The notes beneath the pieces were generated by a model. The model was not told the DNA's origin and did no database searches. It saw only the letters and a list, made by a program, of their open reading frames with translations. Position numbers and translations under genes: made by a program. Below, piece after piece: positions 62,734 through 64,000 of a DNA stretch of 64,000 nucleotides. Source of the DNA: Chitinophaga solisilvae (GTDB taxonomy: Bacteria > Bacteroidota > Bacteroidia > Chitinophagales > Chitinophagaceae); assembly GCF_009928525.1 (NCBI RefSeq), contig NZ_JAABOK010000010.1:1-64000 (forward strand), written 5' to 3'. The stretch's first letter is position 1; each line of letters opens with the position of its first letter.

Positions 62734-63542
62734 TCAAAAATTAGCCTGGAACCGCCATCAATTAACCCTTTACTCAGCATTTCCAAAAAAGGCAATGCTT
62801 TGCTGTAATCTAATTCATCATACTCAAGCCCCAGGAGCCTGATATTCCGGTAATATTCCTGATGATGCATGTAATAGTACTTCTCAGATTGAAGAAACCA
62901 GGCCTTAGGGCCCAGGTGTTGTGCCAGAAACCATTTTTCCAGCAGTCTGCCACTTCTTCCATTTCCATCGTTCCAGGGATGGATTTTTACAAATACCAGG
63001 TGAATCATACTGGCAAAAAAGAAAGCTGATGTAGTATCAAGCTTTCTTTGCAAGAGCGTAGAAATATCGTTGTATAGTTTATCCATTTCCTCATTTACAA
63101 CAAATGGAGATGCGGCTACGTATTCGATCCTGCCGTCGTCAGTCGTGACGAACATATTCTGATTTCTAAAGCGCCCCTGCCAGTTTTTAGAAACAATGTG
63201 TTTGGCCAATATGCCATGCACTTTTGGAATGTTTTCCTTATCAGGAATATGATCTTTTGCAAATTGATAGGCAAGATATAGGTCGTCTATTTTCCTGGTG
63301 TAATCTGGTAGAAATTCAACACCAAACCTTTTATGCTTAATATAGGAGTCTAATTCAATATGCTCTCCTTCAATTTTACTTGAATAAACCGAGGCAACGG
63401 AAGTATAAAAGCTAAAATCAGCGGTTGATAATTCGGCATCTGTCAACTGTGAAAAAGCTTCTGAAAGGATCTTTGCATCAACTTTATCCCTGAAGCTCTC
63501 TAATAAGTTATCTTTCACTATTTGAAGCTGATAAGTATTCAT
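62730..63542 (-). CDS. Fic-family protein (Fic/DOC)
   Basis: 270 residues from the ATG at 63542 (a TTG at 63551 is open but unlikely). The inhibitory motif SSKIEGEHI lies near residue 55 and the catalytic motif HPWNDGNGRSGR in the second half. A flap segment (NMFVTTDDGRIEYVAASP) precedes it. The C-terminal tail ends GGSRLIFE. It is distinct in sequence from the Fic protein at 52176-53309 and lacks its C-terminal winged helix. It is probably an AMP-transferase held inactive by its own N-terminus. Its position next to a dead hsdM and tRNA genes suggests an accessory segment. Confidence 0.92.
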   Translation of the reverse strand: MNTYQLQIVKDNLLESFRDKVDAKILSEAFSQLTDAELSTADFSFYTSVASVYSSKIEGEHIELDSYIKHKRFGVEFLPDYTRKIDDLYLAYQFAKDHIPDKENIPKVHGILAKHIVSKNWQGRFRNQNMFVTTDDGRIEYVAASPFVVNEEMDKLYNDISTLLQRKLDTTSAFFFASMIHLVFVKIHPWNDGNGRSGRLLEKWFLAQHLGPKAWFLQSEKYYYMHHQEYYRNIRLLGLEYDELDYSKALPFLEMLSKGLIDGGSRLIFE

Positions 63543-63608
63543 ACGATGCAAGAAAGGTTAAGTAAACTAAGACCTACGTTAATAGAAATATAGTAATTCT
63601 ATCACAAA

Positions 63609-63640
63609 CAAAAAAGGCACCGCTTCCGCGATGCCTTTTA
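63609..63640 (-). terminator. Terminator of the tRNA operon
   Basis: On the minus strand AAAAGGCATCGC-GGAA-GCGGTGCCTTTT forms a stem with one or two mismatches and is followed by TTGTTTG. It lies 28 bases after tRNA-Leu. Confidence 0.8.
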
Positions 63641-63667
63641 GCTTTTTAAGGACGCCAGTCCCATATG

Positions 63668-63753
63668 TACCCCGGAACGGAGTTGAACCGTCACTCGCAT
63701 TGCTGCGAACGGGATTTTAAGTCCCGCGTGTCTACCAATTCCACCACCAGGGT
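63668..63753 (-). tRNA. tRNA-Leu (anticodon UAA)
   Basis: 86 bases, CCA not encoded. Acceptor arms ACCCTGG and CCGGGGT pair (one T-G), with discriminator A. The D-arm has TGGTGGAATTGGTAGACAC, the anticodon stem-loop is CGGGA-CTTAAAA-TCCCG (TAA), the long variable arm is class II, and the T-loop is TTCAACT. Confidence 0.95.
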
Positions 63754-63772
63754 ATCAAGGTGTAAAACCTGG

Positions 63773-63845
<73 letters not shown>

Positions 63846-63883
63846 TTGTGTAAGAACTTCAACGCCTTTTTTCGTTGGGATTG

Positions 63884-63913
63884 CAAAGATAGGAATCTTT
63901 TTGAAGCTGCAAA
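63884..63913 (-). promoter_or_regulatory. Promoter of the tRNA-Gly/tRNA-Leu operon
   Basis: On the minus strand TTTG (63910-63913) and TATCTTTG (63884-63891) are 18 bases apart, close to the Bacteroidota -33/-7 consensus. The first tRNA starts 38 bases downstream. Bases 63914-64000 show no gene. Confidence 0.75.
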
Positions 63914-64000
63914 ATTTTTTTCGCCCTGAATTAAAATATTTTATGCATCGCATAAATTTTAACTGCAAGGAAACTGCCGTGAAACTACGCTTTCTGCCCG

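Noticed and set aside
63668..63753. Integration site duplication at tRNA-Leu
   Set aside because: I found no second copy of the tRNA 3' end in the window.

Overview
The window looks like a Bacteroidota chromosome, most likely Chitinophaga or a close relative. The support is Bacteroidota-type promoters (-33 TTTG, 19 bases, -7 TAnnTTTG), weak ribosome binding sites, a carboxypeptidase-regulatory-domain TonB receptor and the general protein style. This is inference from the sequence, not a database result.

About 43.6 kb (positions 1-43573) is one plus-strand run of fourteen tightly packed or overlapping genes, whose first gene enters from outside the window. It encodes a peptide assembly line. 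The first NRPS is cut by the window edge (end of an A domain, T, then C-A-T). The second has five C-A-T modules behind a TubC-type docking domain. The third has two modules behind a docking domain and ends in an epimerase domain. Specificity residues read by eye give ...-X-Ser-Ser-Val-Val-Val-Asp-Asn-D-Asp. A CmlA-type di-iron beta-hydroxylase, a PvdE/SyrD-type cyclic-peptide exporter and a type II thioesterase follow. Next come a protein with three tandem GT9-like (heptosyltransferase-like) units, a PvdQ-like penicillin-amidase, a small membrane protein, HldE, HldD, a GT71-like glycosyltransferase, an SbnB-like diaminopropionate enzyme and an FkbM methyltransferase. I read this as a glycosylated, probably heptosylated, beta-hydroxylated nonribosomal peptide system with periplasmic maturation. 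The heptose half is the most unusual part. The operon ends in a perfect 53-base-pair palindrome that runs from stop codon to stop codon between convergent genes.

Positions 43687-47012 hold an Lrp/AsnC regulator divergent from a PEP synthase, then a second long palindrome and a terminator. Positions 47016-51978 hold minus-strand genes: a PEBP-like protein, an AraC regulator, a hydrolase/TauE/hydrolase operon and a TetR regulator. Two copies of a palindromic operator sit in front of the operon and in front of tetR. Positions 52150-59940 hold a Fic protein, a TonB-dependent siderophore receptor, an alpha/beta hydrolase, a class-3-like lipase and an unrecognised secreted protein, separated by strong bidirectional terminators.

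Positions 60291-61987 form a compact RiPP locus: a 72-residue Cys-rich precursor with a GG leader, an intergenic hairpin and a radical SAM/SPASM maturase. It is followed by a decayed hsdM remnant, a second Fic gene and a tRNA-Leu/tRNA-Gly operon with a good promoter and terminator. No insertion sequence, CRISPR array or rRNA is visible.
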